Positions 1 through 9,406 of a stretch of DNA of 64,000 nt are shown in pieces. The stretch covers positions 248,001 to 312,000 of the forward strand of contig NZ_JAGSOA010000003.1 of assembly GCF_019754935.1 (NCBI RefSeq), in the 5' to 3' direction. How positions within the stretch are numbered: the first letter of the stretch is position 1; each line of letters begins with the position of its first letter. A program made the position numbers and the translations under genes. Source of the DNA: Corynebacterium parakroppenstedtii. GTDB taxonomy: Bacteria; Actinomycetota; Actinomycetes; Mycobacteriales; Mycobacteriaceae. The notes under the pieces were generated by a model. It was not told where the DNA came from. It ran no database searches and saw only the letters and a program-made list of their open reading frames with translations.

Positions 1-1
1 G

Positions 2-1987
2 GACACCGACCCGTCACTGCCTACCAACCGGGAATGGGCTGCGCACTGGCTCGCCCACGACCCGGGCCCCGTCACCAGCCCTGTGATCACGGAGAAATCG
101 GATATCGACGCCATCGTTGCTCGCGCACGAGCACGCTCCTCTGCATGGGGCACGACCAGCGGACACGACCGCGCCGACGTGCTCGACGCCGCAGCTAACG
201 CGCTGGCCGCGCACCGAGGAGAACTGCTCGCCGCCATGACCCATGAGGCGAACAAGACCGTGGCGGAATCCGACCCCGAGATCTCCGAAGCCATCGACTT
301 CGCCCGCTACTACGCGGAATCCGCACGCGCACTAGATAGCGTCAAAGGATCACGGTTCACCCCGTACTCCGTGGTTCTTATCACCCCGCCGTGGAACTTC
401 CCACTGGCTATTCCCATGGGTGGTGTGTTCGCCGCCCTCGCTGCCGGCGCGGCTGTCGTCATCAAACCTGCACCACAAGTCGTCCGCATCGCCGAAGTCG
501 CGGTAGGGATACTTCGTGAAGCAGGCATCGACGAAGAACTCCTCCAACTTGTCAACGTTGCCGAGAATGAAGCCGGCCAACACCTGGTATCGCACCCAGC
601 AGTGGACTCCATCATCCTCACCGGTGCCTCCGACACAGCGCGACTCTTCCGCAGCTGGAAACCACAGATGGTGATCAATGCGGAGACGTCAGGCAAGAAC
701 GCTATCATCGTCACGCCATCTGCTGATCCTGACCTCGCCGTGTCCGATGTTTACCGGTCTGCCTTCGGCCACGCGGGGCAAAAGTGCTCCGCATCGTCGC
801 TCGTCATCGTGGTGGGCAGCGTCGGCAAGTCGAAGCGTTTCATGAACCAGCTGATCGACGCCGTCGAGACCCTCAAAGTGGGTCCGGGAACCGATATTTC
901 CACCACCATGAATGGAATAATCGAACCTCCATCCGACAAACTCATGCGCGGGTTGACTCAACTCGACAGCGGTGAGAAATGGCTCGTCAAGCCCCGCAAG
1001 CTGAACAAAGAAGGGACGCTCTGGTCCCCAGGGCTGCGCGATAATGTCAAACCCGGATCGTGGTACCACACCCACGAATGCTTTGGACCAGTCCTCGGCA
1101 TCATGCACGCCACAACCCTGGAAGAAGCCACCGAATGGCAAAACTCCACGGGCTACGGCCTCACCGGTGGACTACACGCCCTCGACCCAGACGAGATTGA
1201 CTGGTGGATCGACCACGTCGAAGTCGGTAATGCCTACGTCAACAGGGGTATCACTGGGGCCATCGTCCAGCGACAATCTTTCGGCGGGTGGAAAGCCTCC
1301 GCACTCGGATCGGGTGCCAAGGCCGGCGGCCCGAACTACGTCGCACAACAAGGAACCTGGTCCGAAGGGGACGTGGACGAGCTACCCCGCGCAGGGCTTC
1401 AACGTCATGTCGCCCAGCGACTTCGCCGAATCAAAGGCCAGCTGGACAACACGCTCACACCAGCCGACCTATACTGGCTGCGTCGCGCGGCCGAATCCGA
1501 CGCCTACGCGTGGAGCACCGAATTCGGCGTTGAACACGACAACACTGCGCTCATCGCGGAGTCCAATATCTTCCGCTACCGGCCATTATTGGCACCACTG
1601 CGCATCCGAGTCGGATCCCCCAGCTCCTCGCCGACCCTCATTCGTGACCTCGTCCGCCTGACACTGGCGTCCGAAATCTCCGGCACGCCGATGGACGTTT
1701 CCGCCACCGCGGAGACTGCCATCGAGCTCGGGGCCATGGGGTTCAGCATCCGTCGTGTTGAAGACGCCACCTACGCGGCCGAAGTGGAAAACGCGGAGTC
1801 GGTTCGTGTTCGCACCCTCGGCGACGTTGACCCGGCGTTGTACAAAGCGGCGGCACACTCGGGATCCATCGTTATCGACCATCCGGTTCTTGCAGATGGC
1901 CGTCGTGAAATCCTGCCATTCCTGCTGGAACAAGCGGTATCCATCACGAACCACCGGTTCGGCTACATCAAGGGCCTCACCAACTGA
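2..1987 (+). CDS. putA: Proline utilization A, C-terminal P5C dehydrogenase half (5' end outside window)
   Basis: The reading frame is open from base 2, and its first residues (DTDPSLP...NREW) are a PutA interior motif, so the gene begins left of the window. The GTG at base 83 is only an internal codon. About 660 residues are visible. They form the glutamate-semialdehyde (P5C) dehydrogenase domain: the PPWNFPLAIP nucleotide-binding segment, the general-base Glu in ETSGKN (codon at 683) and the nucleophile Cys in GQKCSAS (codon at 785). A less conserved C-terminal tail follows. In the full enzyme an N-terminal proline dehydrogenase oxidises proline with FAD, and this half oxidises the product to glutamate with NAD. 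pyc follows after 74 bases, so the two may be co-transcribed. The domain assignment is secure; the missing N-terminal part cannot be judged. Confidence 0.95.
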   Translation, partial: DTDPSLPTNREWAAHWLAHDPGPVTSPVITEKSDIDAIVARARARSSAWGTTSGHDRADVLDAAANALAAHRGELLAAMTHEANKTVAESDPEISEAIDFARYYAESARALDSVKGSRFTPYSVVLITPPWNFPLAIPMGGVFAALAAGAAVVIKPAPQVVRIAEVAVGILREAGIDEELLQLVNVAENEAGQHLVSHPAVDSIILTGASDTARLFRSWKPQMVINAETSGKNAIIVTPSADPDLAVSDVYRSAFGHAGQKCSASSLVIVVGSVGKSKRFMNQLIDAVETLKVGPGTDISTTMNGIIEPPSDKLMRGLTQLDSGEKWLVKPRKLNKEGTLWSPGLRDNVKPGSWYHTHECFGPVLGIMHATTLEEATEWQNSTGYGLTGGLHALDPDEIDWWIDHVEVGNAYVNRGITGAIVQRQSFGGWKASALGSGAKAGGPNYVAQQGTWSEGDVDELPRAGLQRHVAQRLRRIKGQLDNTLTPADLYWLRRAAESDAYAWSTEFGVEHDNTALIAESNIFRYRPLLAPLRIRVGSPSSSPTLIRDLVRLTLASEISGTPMDVSATAETAIELGAMGFSIRRVEDATYAAEVENAESVRVRTLGDVDPALYKAAAHSGSIVIDHPVLADGRREILPFLLEQAVSITNHRFGYIKGLTN

Positions 1988-2061
1988 GATCACTAATTGG
2001 CATAGTTACCGCTAAACTCATCGACACGACCAGCTCACCTTCAACGTTGAGATAGGAAGCT

Positions 2062-5000
2062 ATGCCAGTACGTCACTTCTCCAAGGTCCTCGTCGCCAAC
2101 CGCGGCGAGATCGCCATCCGCGCGTTCCGCGCTGCCCATGAACTTGAGTCCAGCACAGTCGCGGTCTACCCCTGGGAGGATCGACACTCCTCCCACCGCA
2201 TCAAGGCTGATGAAGCCTACGAAATCGGAGAAGAAGGCCACCCGGTTAAGGCCTACCTCGACGTCGACGAAATCATCTCCGTTGCCAAAGACTCGGGAGC
2301 CGAAGCCATCTACCCCGGCTACGGATTCCTCTCCGAGAACCCCGAGCTCGCGCGCGCTTGTGAACGCGAGGGGATCGCCTTCGTCGGCCCCACCGCCGAC
2401 GTCCTCGACATGACGGGCAACAAGGCCACCGCTATCCACAATGCGAAAGAAGCTGGGCTGCCCACCCTCGGCGATACCCCCGCCACCGATGACCTCGACG
2501 AGCTAGAACGCCTGGCTGACGAATCGGATATGCCCTACCCACTCTTCGTCAAGGCCGTTGCCGGGGGTGGCGGGCGTGGTATGCGCCTCATCCCCTCGCG
2601 CGACAAACTCCGCGAGCTATGCGAGACAGCATCCAATGAGGCCAAAACCGCCTTCGGCGACCCCACCGTTTTTCTTGAACAAGCAGTAGTCAATCCGAAG
2701 CACATCGAGGTGCAGATCCTCGCCGACGGGCAAGGCAACGTCGTCCACCTCTTTGAGCGCGACTGTTCCGTGCAGCGTCGCCACCAAAAAGTAGTGGAAC
2801 TCGCGCCCGCACCTAGCCTGACGCCCGAACAGCGCGAGGCCATCTGCACCGACGCGGTGAACTTCGCGCGGCACATCAACTACCGCGGGGCGGGAACCGT
2901 CGAATTCCTTGTTGATGAAGACGGCAACCACGTGTTCATCGAAATGAACCCCCGCGTGCAGGTCGAGCACACCGTCACCGAGGAAATCACGGATATCGAC
3001 ATCGTCCGGGCGCAGCTGCAGATCGCGGCGGGCGCGTCGCTGCCCGAGATTGGACTCACTCAAGACACTATTTCCTTCCACGGTGCCGCGATGCAATGCC
3101 GCATCACCACGGAGGATCCCGCCAACGACTTTCGCCCCGACACCGGGTACATCACGGCCTACAGGTCGCCGGGCGGTTCCGGTATTCGCCTCGACGGGGG
3201 TACCGCAACGGGCGCCGAGGTCACCGGACACTTCGATTCGCTCCTGGTCAAGCTCACCTGCCGCGGGCGAGACTTCGACTCCGCTGTCCATCGTGCCCGG
3301 CGCGCGCTTGATGAATTCCGCATTCGGGGCGTCGCGACGAACATTCGCTTCCTTCGCGGTGTTCTGGATAACCCCGATTTCCGTGCCGGCAATTTCACCA
3401 CGTCGTTTATCGCTGATCACCCCGATCTGCTCACGACCAAGCCGTACGCCAACCGTGCCGACAAGATCATGCGGTACTTGGGCACTGTGACGGTGAACAA
3501 GCCGAACGGTGAGCGCGCGACCACTCTCAACCCGGCAGATAAATTGCCGACGCTGGACACGTCGGCCCCGCTGCCCGAGGGATCACGCGACCGGCTTCTG
3601 AAGCTCGGGCCCGAAAAATTCGCGCAGGAGCTACGCCAACGCCGCGGTGTTGCGGTGACCGATACGACGTTCCGCGATGCGCACCAGTCGTTGCTGGCCA
3701 CGCGCGTCCGCACGAACGACCTCGTTGCCGCCGCGGGTCACGTTGCGCGCACGACACCCCAGCTGCTGTCCGTCGAGGCGTGGGGCGGCGCCACCTATGA
3801 CGTCGCCATGCGGTTCCTCAAGGAGGACCCGTGGGCGCGTTTGGACCGCCTGCGCCAAGCAATGCCGAACGTGTGCATCCAGATGCTGCTCCGCGGGCGC
3901 AACACCGTCGGATATACCCCCTACCCCGAGACCGTCACGAAGGCGTTCGTGAAGGAAGCTGCCGCCTCTGGCGTCGACATTTTCCGAATTTTCGACGCCC
4001 TGAACGACGTCAGCCAGATGAAGGCCGCCATCGATGCTGTCCGGGAAACCGGGACCGCCGTGGCGGAAGTGGCGATGAGTTACGCCGGCAACGTCGCCGA
4101 CCCCAATGAAAAGCTCTACACGCTGGATTATTACATGAATCTGGCGCACACCATCGTGGACGCGGGCGCGCACATTCTGGCGATCAAGGACATGGCCGGA
4201 CTGCTCCGCCCCGAGGCGGCGCGCATGCTTGTCACCGAGCTGCGTAAGGAATTCGACCTGCCCATTCACATTCACACGCATGATACTGCCGGTGGATCGC
4301 TGGCCACGTACATGGCTGCGTGGGAGGCAGGCGCGGATGCTATCGATGGTGCCTCGGCTCCTATGGCGGGGACGACCTCGCAGCCGTCGCTGTCGGCCAT
4401 CGTCGCAGCCACGGCGAACACAAAGTACGACACCGGCCTGGACCTGGCGGCCGTGAGCGCCTTAGAACCGTACTGGGAGGGCGTGCGCTCGGTGTACGCG
4501 CCGTTCGACAAGGGGCTCGCTGCCCCAACGGGCCGGGTATACAACCACGAAATCCCTGGTGGCCAGCTGACGAACCTTCGCGCGCAGGCGACGGCGCTGG
4601 GGCTGGAGCACAACTTCGAGCAAATCGAAGACGCCTATGCCGCGGCCGATAAGATGCTTGGGCACCTGGTGAAGGTGACGCCCTCGTCCAAGGTGGTCGG
4701 CGACCTGGCGTTACAGCTGGTCGGGGCGGGTATTGATCCGGCGGACTTCGCTGCGAATCCGAATGACTATGACATCCCGGATTCGGTCATCGGGTTCCTC
4801 AACGGTGAGCTGGGGACTCCACCCGGTGGATGGCCCGAACCATTCCGTACCCAAGCCCTCAAGGGTCGGGAGAAAACACCGGAGATCACGCCAGTATCGG
4901 CCGAGGATGAGGACCACTTGAATGGGTCGTCAGAGGATCGTCGGAACACGCTGAATCGTCTGCTCTTCCCCGGTCCCGCGGCTGATTTTGATACGCACCG

Positions 5001-5463
5001 CAACGAATATGGTGAGGTCAGCCGACTGTCCACGAACCAGTTCTTCTTCGGCCTATACCCCAACGAAGAGCAAAAGATTCAGCTGACTAAAGGTATTGAC
5101 CTTATTGTGCAGCTGCAGTCCATTTCGGAGCCCGACGCGCGCGGTGTGCGAACCGTCATGTGCTTCCTCAATGGCGAACTACGGCCCGTCTTTGTCCGCG
5201 ACGAATCCGTCGAAGCCGACGTCAACCCCGCGGAGAAAGCCGACCGCTCCAACCCCGGCCATGTCGCCGCACCATACGCGGGCAATGTCACGGTGACCGT
5301 GGACGAAGGCGACACTGTTCACGCCGGCGACAAGATCGCGGTGATCGAGGCGATGAAAATGGAGGCCAGCATCACGGCCCCCGTTGATGGAACCATCGAG
5401 CGCATTATTTCCGACGGGACCTTCCACGTTGACGGTGGCGACCTCGTGGTGGTTATCGCGTAG
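2062..5463 (+). CDS. pyc: Pyruvate carboxylase
   Basis: This is biotin- and ATP-dependent carboxylation of pyruvate to oxaloacetate, the main anaplerotic step. At 1133 residues it has normal single-chain length. The order is: biotin carboxylase domain (about 1-455) with the Gly-rich ATP-grasp loop KAVAGGGGRGMRL near 164; carboxyltransferase domain (about 530-1000) with FRDAHQS near 538 and the AIKDMAG segment near 709; and the C-terminal biotin carrier with EAMKMEA, Lys1099 being the biotinylated residue. An AGGAAG ribosome binding site lies just before the ATG at 2062. It follows putA on the same strand. Together with pck at 41.5 kb it controls flux at the PEP-pyruvate-oxaloacetate node. Confidence 0.98.
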   Translation: MPVRHFSKVLVANRGEIAIRAFRAAHELESSTVAVYPWEDRHSSHRIKADEAYEIGEEGHPVKAYLDVDEIISVAKDSGAEAIYPGYGFLSENPELARACEREGIAFVGPTADVLDMTGNKATAIHNAKEAGLPTLGDTPATDDLDELERLADESDMPYPLFVKAVAGGGGRGMRLIPSRDKLRELCETASNEAKTAFGDPTVFLEQAVVNPKHIEVQILADGQGNVVHLFERDCSVQRRHQKVVELAPAPSLTPEQREAICTDAVNFARHINYRGAGTVEFLVDEDGNHVFIEMNPRVQVEHTVTEEITDIDIVRAQLQIAAGASLPEIGLTQDTISFHGAAMQCRITTEDPANDFRPDTGYITAYRSPGGSGIRLDGGTATGAEVTGHFDSLLVKLTCRGRDFDSAVHRARRALDEFRIRGVATNIRFLRGVLDNPDFRAGNFTTSFIADHPDLLTTKPYANRADKIMRYLGTVTVNKPNGERATTLNPADKLPTLDTSAPLPEGSRDRLLKLGPEKFAQELRQRRGVAVTDTTFRDAHQSLLATRVRTNDLVAAAGHVARTTPQLLSVEAWGGATYDVAMRFLKEDPWARLDRLRQAMPNVCIQMLLRGRNTVGYTPYPETVTKAFVKEAAASGVDIFRIFDALNDVSQMKAAIDAVRETGTAVAEVAMSYAGNVADPNEKLYTLDYYMNLAHTIVDAGAHILAIKDMAGLLRPEAARMLVTELRKEFDLPIHIHTHDTAGGSLATYMAAWEAGADAIDGASAPMAGTTSQPSLSAIVAATANTKYDTGLDLAAVSALEPYWEGVRSVYAPFDKGLAAPTGRVYNHEIPGGQLTNLRAQATALGLEHNFEQIEDAYAAADKMLGHLVKVTPSSKVVGDLALQLVGAGIDPADFAANPNDYDIPDSVIGFLNGELGTPPGGWPEPFRTQALKGREKTPEITPVSAEDEDHLNGSSEDRRNTLNRLLFPGPAADFDTHRNEYGEVSRLSTNQFFFGLYPNEEQKIQLTKGIDLIVQLQSISEPDARGVRTVMCFLNGELRPVFVRDESVEADVNPAEKADRSNPGHVAAPYAGNVTVTVDEGDTVHAGDKIAVIEAMKMEASITAPVDGTIERIISDGTFHVDGGDLVVVIA

Positions 5464-5509
5464 CGCGCTCGTGGGTGGGCGCGGCGCACGTGCCCCTCGT
5501 CGCGAACGT

Positions 5510-6790
5510 CTACGCGGTCATCGTGATCAGCGCCGGGTTCATGCCCGACGCCATGAGCTTCCGTTTGATGTCCCCCACTATCGTCTTCGGCCCCGCCAAC
5601 AGCGTTTCATGGCCGAGCCACGGGCCGCGCGCCATAACGTCGTCGGCAAGTGAAATACCCTCCCGAACAACGAAATCGCGCGGCGCGACAGCGTAAGCGG
5701 ACATGCGGGCGAACTGGTCCTCCTCCGCATGCGCCGACGAAGGATGCACGGTCAGCCAGTCCATGGCCGTGTCGAATGACCAGAGCGTCCGGAGCTCGTA
5801 GAGGTCGCTGGGGTACTCGGCGCCGAAGAACAGGTGAGTCTGCCGCGGCGACGGTTTCGCCGCGAGATCGAGGATGATGGCGCGAATCGCCGCCAGATGG
5901 GCACCGTGGGCCACCATCAACACGGGGCGTGAGCCGTCGAGAAGATCGACTGTCATGGCGCCGCGCGCGGCGCCGATCTCCCACACATCGCCCGGACGAG
6001 TCATGCGGGCGAGGTCAAAAACCAGCGCTGAACTGCCGGTTAGCGCCTGCTGCCCAGGCGCTTCGGGCCGGGGGACTTCGAGGTGAAACTCGATCAGCCC
6101 GTCGTCGCTGTGCGGAATAGCGGGCGCCAGCCACTTCCGCTTACCCGACGACTGCGGGGCCAGGACCGGCACCAACTGTCCGGCGCGGTACGGGATCGGC
6201 GAGTCCGCGGCGAGCCGAACGACCGTGATGGCGTCGGACCGGTGGTCAACATCCAGGACGGTGGCACCCCAACGCACGGGGACTTCGCTGTATTCGGCCG
6301 CGCCCTCCTCCATGAGGCCGATGATCTGGCCGGTTGCCATCGCGAAGAGCTCGAATTCTTCCGACGTGACCTGCGGCGCGATGATCTCGCGGCCGGCGTC
6401 GATAATGGCATCCCCCATTGCGACGTAGTCGGGGGCTTCGACGCCGAAGCTGCGGTGGTCTTCGGCGAGGTGCCGGAGGAAGCGCCGTGTGCGTCGATCC
6501 AGCCCGTTCCCTGTCGCCTGCTTGGCGTACACATGTACCAGCGCGCGCCGAAAACTAGGTTTAAGCTGCGATAAGTCCGCGGGGAGCCGCCGGATAAACG
6601 AGGGGCGGCGGGCGAAAAGATGAGTAAACACGGCGTCGACGAAACGCGATCCGTCAGTTTGAAGGACAGTGACCACGGGGACCAGGGATGCTTCATGGAC
6701 TCCGGTGGCGTCCTGCGCCACATCGTCGTCAACGGCGTCGCCATCCTGCACCACGGAGTCATGGCCGCGCGGCCGGCTACCTTCTATCAC
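5510..6790 (-). CDS. Flavohemoglobin-like protein (globin + ferredoxin-reductase-like domains)
   Basis: The protein is 426 residues with a GTG start. The N-terminal third looks like a flavohemoglobin globin: the segment HLAEDHRSFGVEAPDY resembles the proximal-His region of Hmp proteins. The rest looks like an FAD/NAD(P) reductase, with YRAGQLVPV in place of the usual FAD-contact motif and a later GAEYPSDLYEL-type NAD region. Classical Hmp detoxifies nitric oxide to nitrate. The loose FAD motif and long N-terminus are closer to the divergent type II actinobacterial flavohemoglobins (Rv0385-like), whose substrate is less settled. The start overlaps the end of hspR by 14 bases with AGAAAGGA upstream, so it is probably translated from the dnaJ-hspR transcript. 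The family is fairly secure; the role is inferred. Confidence 0.75.
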   Translation of the reverse strand: MIEGSRPRGHDSVVQDGDAVDDDVAQDATGVHEASLVPVVTVLQTDGSRFVDAVFTHLFARRPSFIRRLPADLSQLKPSFRRALVHVYAKQATGNGLDRRTRRFLRHLAEDHRSFGVEAPDYVAMGDAIIDAGREIIAPQVTSEEFELFAMATGQIIGLMEEGAAEYSEVPVRWGATVLDVDHRSDAITVVRLAADSPIPYRAGQLVPVLAPQSSGKRKWLAPAIPHSDDGLIEFHLEVPRPEAPGQQALTGSSALVFDLARMTRPGDVWEIGAARGAMTVDLLDGSRPVLMVAHGAHLAAIRAIILDLAAKPSPRQTHLFFGAEYPSDLYELRTLWSFDTAMDWLTVHPSSAHAEEDQFARMSAYAVAPRDFVVREGISLADDVMARGPWLGHETLLAGPKTIVGDIKRKLMASGMNPALITMTA

Positions 6791-7352
6791 GCCTATCCTT
6801 TCTACGGCGAGCCCCTGGTTCCCACATCACAACAGCGGTAGACCGAGGCACATGCACAATTTCCCCACGTGACCTGCCGTGTTGAGCTTCCATACGAGCC
6901 AACCGCTCCCGAAGCTGGTGGTTCTCCGCCTGCAGCTCATCCACCTGAGACTTCAGGTCAATGATCGCCCGTATCCCCGCGAGATTAACACCATCTTCGT
7001 GAGAAAGCTTCTGTATTTCGCGAAGCATCTCAATGTCATCAGGCGAGTATCGACGCCCACCTCCGCGCGTCCGCTCGGGCGTGACCAGCCCCATGCGGTC
7101 GTAGGTGCGGAGCGTCTGAGCGTGGAGTCCGGTCAATTCGGCCGCCACCGAGATGACATAAACTTCTTCCCGACGTACCTCGCCCAGCGGCTGCCCATGT
7201 CCTCTGGTGTGCGTTTGGCGGGACGTGTCGCTGGTCGCGCGGCTTTCACCGCCACGTGTTTCGGCGCCAGCGCCAGCCCCACGCGTACCGCCAGCTCCGC
7301 CAGCGCTCGAGGAGTCCGTCGTGTTGCGTCGTCGATCAGAGTTCGAAGCCAT
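6777..7352 (-). CDS. hspR: Heat shock repressor HspR (MerR family)
   Basis: This 191-residue MerR-type regulator represses the dnaK regulon by binding HAIR operators, with DnaK as co-repressor in studied actinobacteria. A long Gly/Ser/Arg-rich, probably disordered N-terminus (about 1-60) precedes the winged-helix region VYVISVAAELTGLHAQTLRTY. This is followed by the MerR wing (RGGGRRYSPDDIEMLREI) and a coiled coil (about 130-155, QVDELQAENHQLRERLARM). The ATG at 7352 sits three bases after the dnaJ stop, with GGAGGGG as ribosome binding site. The N-terminal extension is longer than in many HspR proteins. Its position after dnaJ is the classical arrangement and supports the name. Confidence 0.93.
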   Translation of the reverse strand: MASNSDRRRNTTDSSSAGGAGGTRGAGAGAETRGGESRATSDTSRQTHTRGHGQPLGEVRREEVYVISVAAELTGLHAQTLRTYDRMGLVTPERTRGGGRRYSPDDIEMLREIQKLSHEDGVNLAGIRAIIDLKSQVDELQAENHQLRERLARMEAQHGRSRGEIVHVPRSTAVVMWEPGARRRKDRRDRR

Positions 7353-7355
7353 GAC

Positions 7356-8603
7356 TTACCCCTCCTTCCCTGGCCAGTTAGCGCGCGGGTCAAAGCCCAG
7401 GCGCTTCTCTTCGGCCACGTAGCTACGAAGCGCAGAGGCAGCCCCTTCGTCCAGCTTCGGAGGGACCGCCACCTTCACCGTCACCAAAAGGTCGCCGTTC
7501 TTCTGATTACGCTTCGGCACACCGCGGCCACGAACACGCAGCGTACGGCCGTCGTTAGTGCCCGCGGGGATCTTGACGCGAACCTTGTTGTCCAGCGTCG
7601 GCACTGTGACAACCCCGCCCAACGCGAGCTCAGAAAAGCTAACCGGGACGGTGACGCGCAGGTCGTCGCCCTTGCGAGTGAAGAGCTTGTCCGGCCGCAC
7701 ATGTACCGTGACAAACAAATCGCCCGCCGGACGGCCGCGCATTCCCGCCTCGCCCTGACCAGCTAAGCGAACCTTCTGGCCATCGACAACGCCCGACGGC
7801 ACACGCACGGTAATCGTCCGAGTGCGGTTGGTCACACCGCTGCCCTTGCATGCTGGGCAGGGATCGTCGATCTTGGTGCCCGTGCCGCCGCAATCGGAGC
7901 ACGGCCGCGACAACCCGAACGCGCCGCGATTATCGGACACGACACCTTTGCCATTACACGTCGAACATGTATGCGGCGACGTCCCAGGTTTCGCGCCCGA
8001 ACCGTGGCACTCCTGACACGACGAGGGGTTCGTCAAGCGGATCGGCACCGTGGCGCCTTTGGTAGCCTCACGGAAATCCAACGTAATTTCCGTTTCGACG
8101 TCGGCACCGCGCAGGTTGCGCTGGCCACGGCTGGCGGCAGCAGACGCGCTACCCCGGCCGTTGAAGAGGTCTCCGAGGATATCGCCGATGCCTCCGCCGG
8201 ACCCGCCGCCGAATAGGTCGGAGGCGGAGAAGCCGCTGCCCGTGTCGTAATTGCTAAATGTGGTGCGGAAACCTCCAGGCGACCCGTACTGGCCGCCGAA
8301 TCCGCCCGAGTTAAAGCCGCCGTTATTGAAGCCGCTGCCACCGAAGCCGCCGAGGCCACCAGAAGCCAGCATATCCTTCAATTCGTCGTATTCCTTGCGT
8401 TTTTTGGCATCGCCGACGACGGAATACGCCTCGCTGGCTTGCTTAAACCGCTCCTCCGCGGCGGAGTCGCCCGGGTGGCTGTCCGGGTGATTATCGCGCG
8501 CGATCTTGCGGTACGCCTTCTTAATCTCGTCCTCGCTGGCGCTGCGAGAAACTCCTAAGTCCTTGTAATAATCCTTCTCTGCCCATTCTCGTTGAGCCGT
8601 CAT
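7356..8603 (-). CDS. dnaJ: Chaperone protein DnaJ
   Basis: This Hsp40 co-chaperone stimulates DnaK ATPase and delivers substrates. At 415 residues it has an N-terminal J domain with the HPD signature (DNHPDS near residue 38), a Gly/Phe-rich linker (about 80-150), four CxxCxGxG-type zinc motifs ([32 protein letters not shown], about 195-265) and a C-terminal substrate-binding region. The ATG at 8603 has GGAAGAAGG upstream. It is normally directly downstream of grpE, but here more than 2.4 kb and a PTS gene separate them. A HAIR-like operator lies 285 bases upstream, so it probably has its own heat-inducible promoter. It forms an operon with hspR and the flavohemoglobin-like gene. Confidence 0.96.
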   Translation of the reverse strand: MTAQREWAEKDYYKDLGVSRSASEDEIKKAYRKIARDNHPDSHPGDSAAEERFKQASEAYSVVGDAKKRKEYDELKDMLASGGLGGFGGSGFNNGGFNSGGFGGQYGSPGGFRTTFSNYDTGSGFSASDLFGGGSGGGIGDILGDLFNGRGSASAAASRGQRNLRGADVETEITLDFREATKGATVPIRLTNPSSCQECHGSGAKPGTSPHTCSTCNGKGVVSDNRGAFGLSRPCSDCGGTGTKIDDPCPACKGSGVTNRTRTITVRVPSGVVDGQKVRLAGQGEAGMRGRPAGDLFVTVHVRPDKLFTRKGDDLRVTVPVSFSELALGGVVTVPTLDNKVRVKIPAGTNDGRTLRVRGRGVPKRNQKNGDLLVTVKVAVPPKLDEGAASALRSYVAEEKRLGFDPRANWPGKEG

Positions 8604-8887
8604 CTTTGCCTTCTTCCGATATTTGTCGCTTTGTTGCTTGCTACTGTTGTTGTCTTGTGTTGGTTGATGGGGTTGATGCGCCGTGGGGCGTGTGGGGTGC
8701 CACGTGGCGCGTTATGGCATTGCGGCACCTTCGTGGTGCGTTAGCCGATCACTTCCGGCCATTTGCCGCCCGGCTGGCGTCGGGGTTTGTGCCCGTGGTT
8801 CCGGACGCACGGCCGTCGTCAGCGCATGCCAAAACCGCAGGGCAAACTAGCACCACCACACACATGGCTTGCTCACCAACCCTCAAG

Positions 8888-8908
8888 GTTGAGTCTAGTA
8901 GACTTAAC
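8888..8908 (-). promoter_or_regulatory. HAIR-like HspR operator upstream of dnaJ
   Basis: GTTGAGT-N7-ACTTAAC matches the HAIR consensus CTTGAGT-N7-ACTCAAG at 11 of 14 arm positions. It lies 285 bases upstream of dnaJ. Its presence suggests that dnaJ-hspR is heat-controlled independently of dnaK-grpE. This is a consensus match only; the promoter core next to it is not clear. Confidence 0.55.
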
Positions 8909-9123
8909 TTTACATTGGGAATAACGGCTCAAACAGGGAAAATATTCCAGGCTCGAGCCACGTTTTCTAGGCCGGAGCTTGAACCGGCCCATCTCATGAT
9001 TCAGTCCTGAATAAAGTGCGACGGGGCAAAGAACCGGCGAATAAGGCACGGCCGGGAATCACAAAGCCGGCAAGTCACACGCCCGAGAGCCGTCGGGCGT
9101 CGTCCCGACCTGAGTGGAGCATG

Positions 9124-9246
9124 AAAACTACGGGGGAATATTGGGACGTTTTAAAGTGCGGAGGTATATGGGCGGAAATCGGCCGAAAATTGACCATATA
9201 CCCCCGCAGTTCTCGCATAGACCCGCCATATACCGCCGCAGTTTTA
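9124..9246. repeat. Cluster of four related ~22-bp repeats, two in each orientation
   Basis: The motif AAACTGCGGnGGTATATGG appears in forward sense at 9124-9145 (degenerate) and 9152-9173. It appears in reverse sense at 9194-9213 and 9224-9246. The two inner copies can pair as a long imperfect stem. The cluster lies between the PTS permease stop and the dnaJ promoter region. The function is unknown. Confidence 0.6.
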
Positions 9247-9406
9247 GGCCCTAAGCACGGAAGGCAGCCTGGACCCGGAGATCCCCACCCCAAAAAGCCC
9301 AGCTCATCCCCCACAAACACCAGGCGCCACCCAGACTGGTTACACTCACCAATCACAAGCCCCGCCCCCCGCCGACTAAATCTCTGATCGCTCCCCCCAC
9401 AGAGGT

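Larger units (their letters stand above)
8604..9406. other. Long intergenic region upstream of dnaJ
   Basis: About 800 bases without a convincing gene. It holds the HAIR-like operator at 8888-8908 and a cluster of four related repeats at 9124-9246, both listed separately. The open frames inside it are Arg/Pro/Ser-rich and have no ribosome binding site or family resemblance. Confidence 0.6.
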
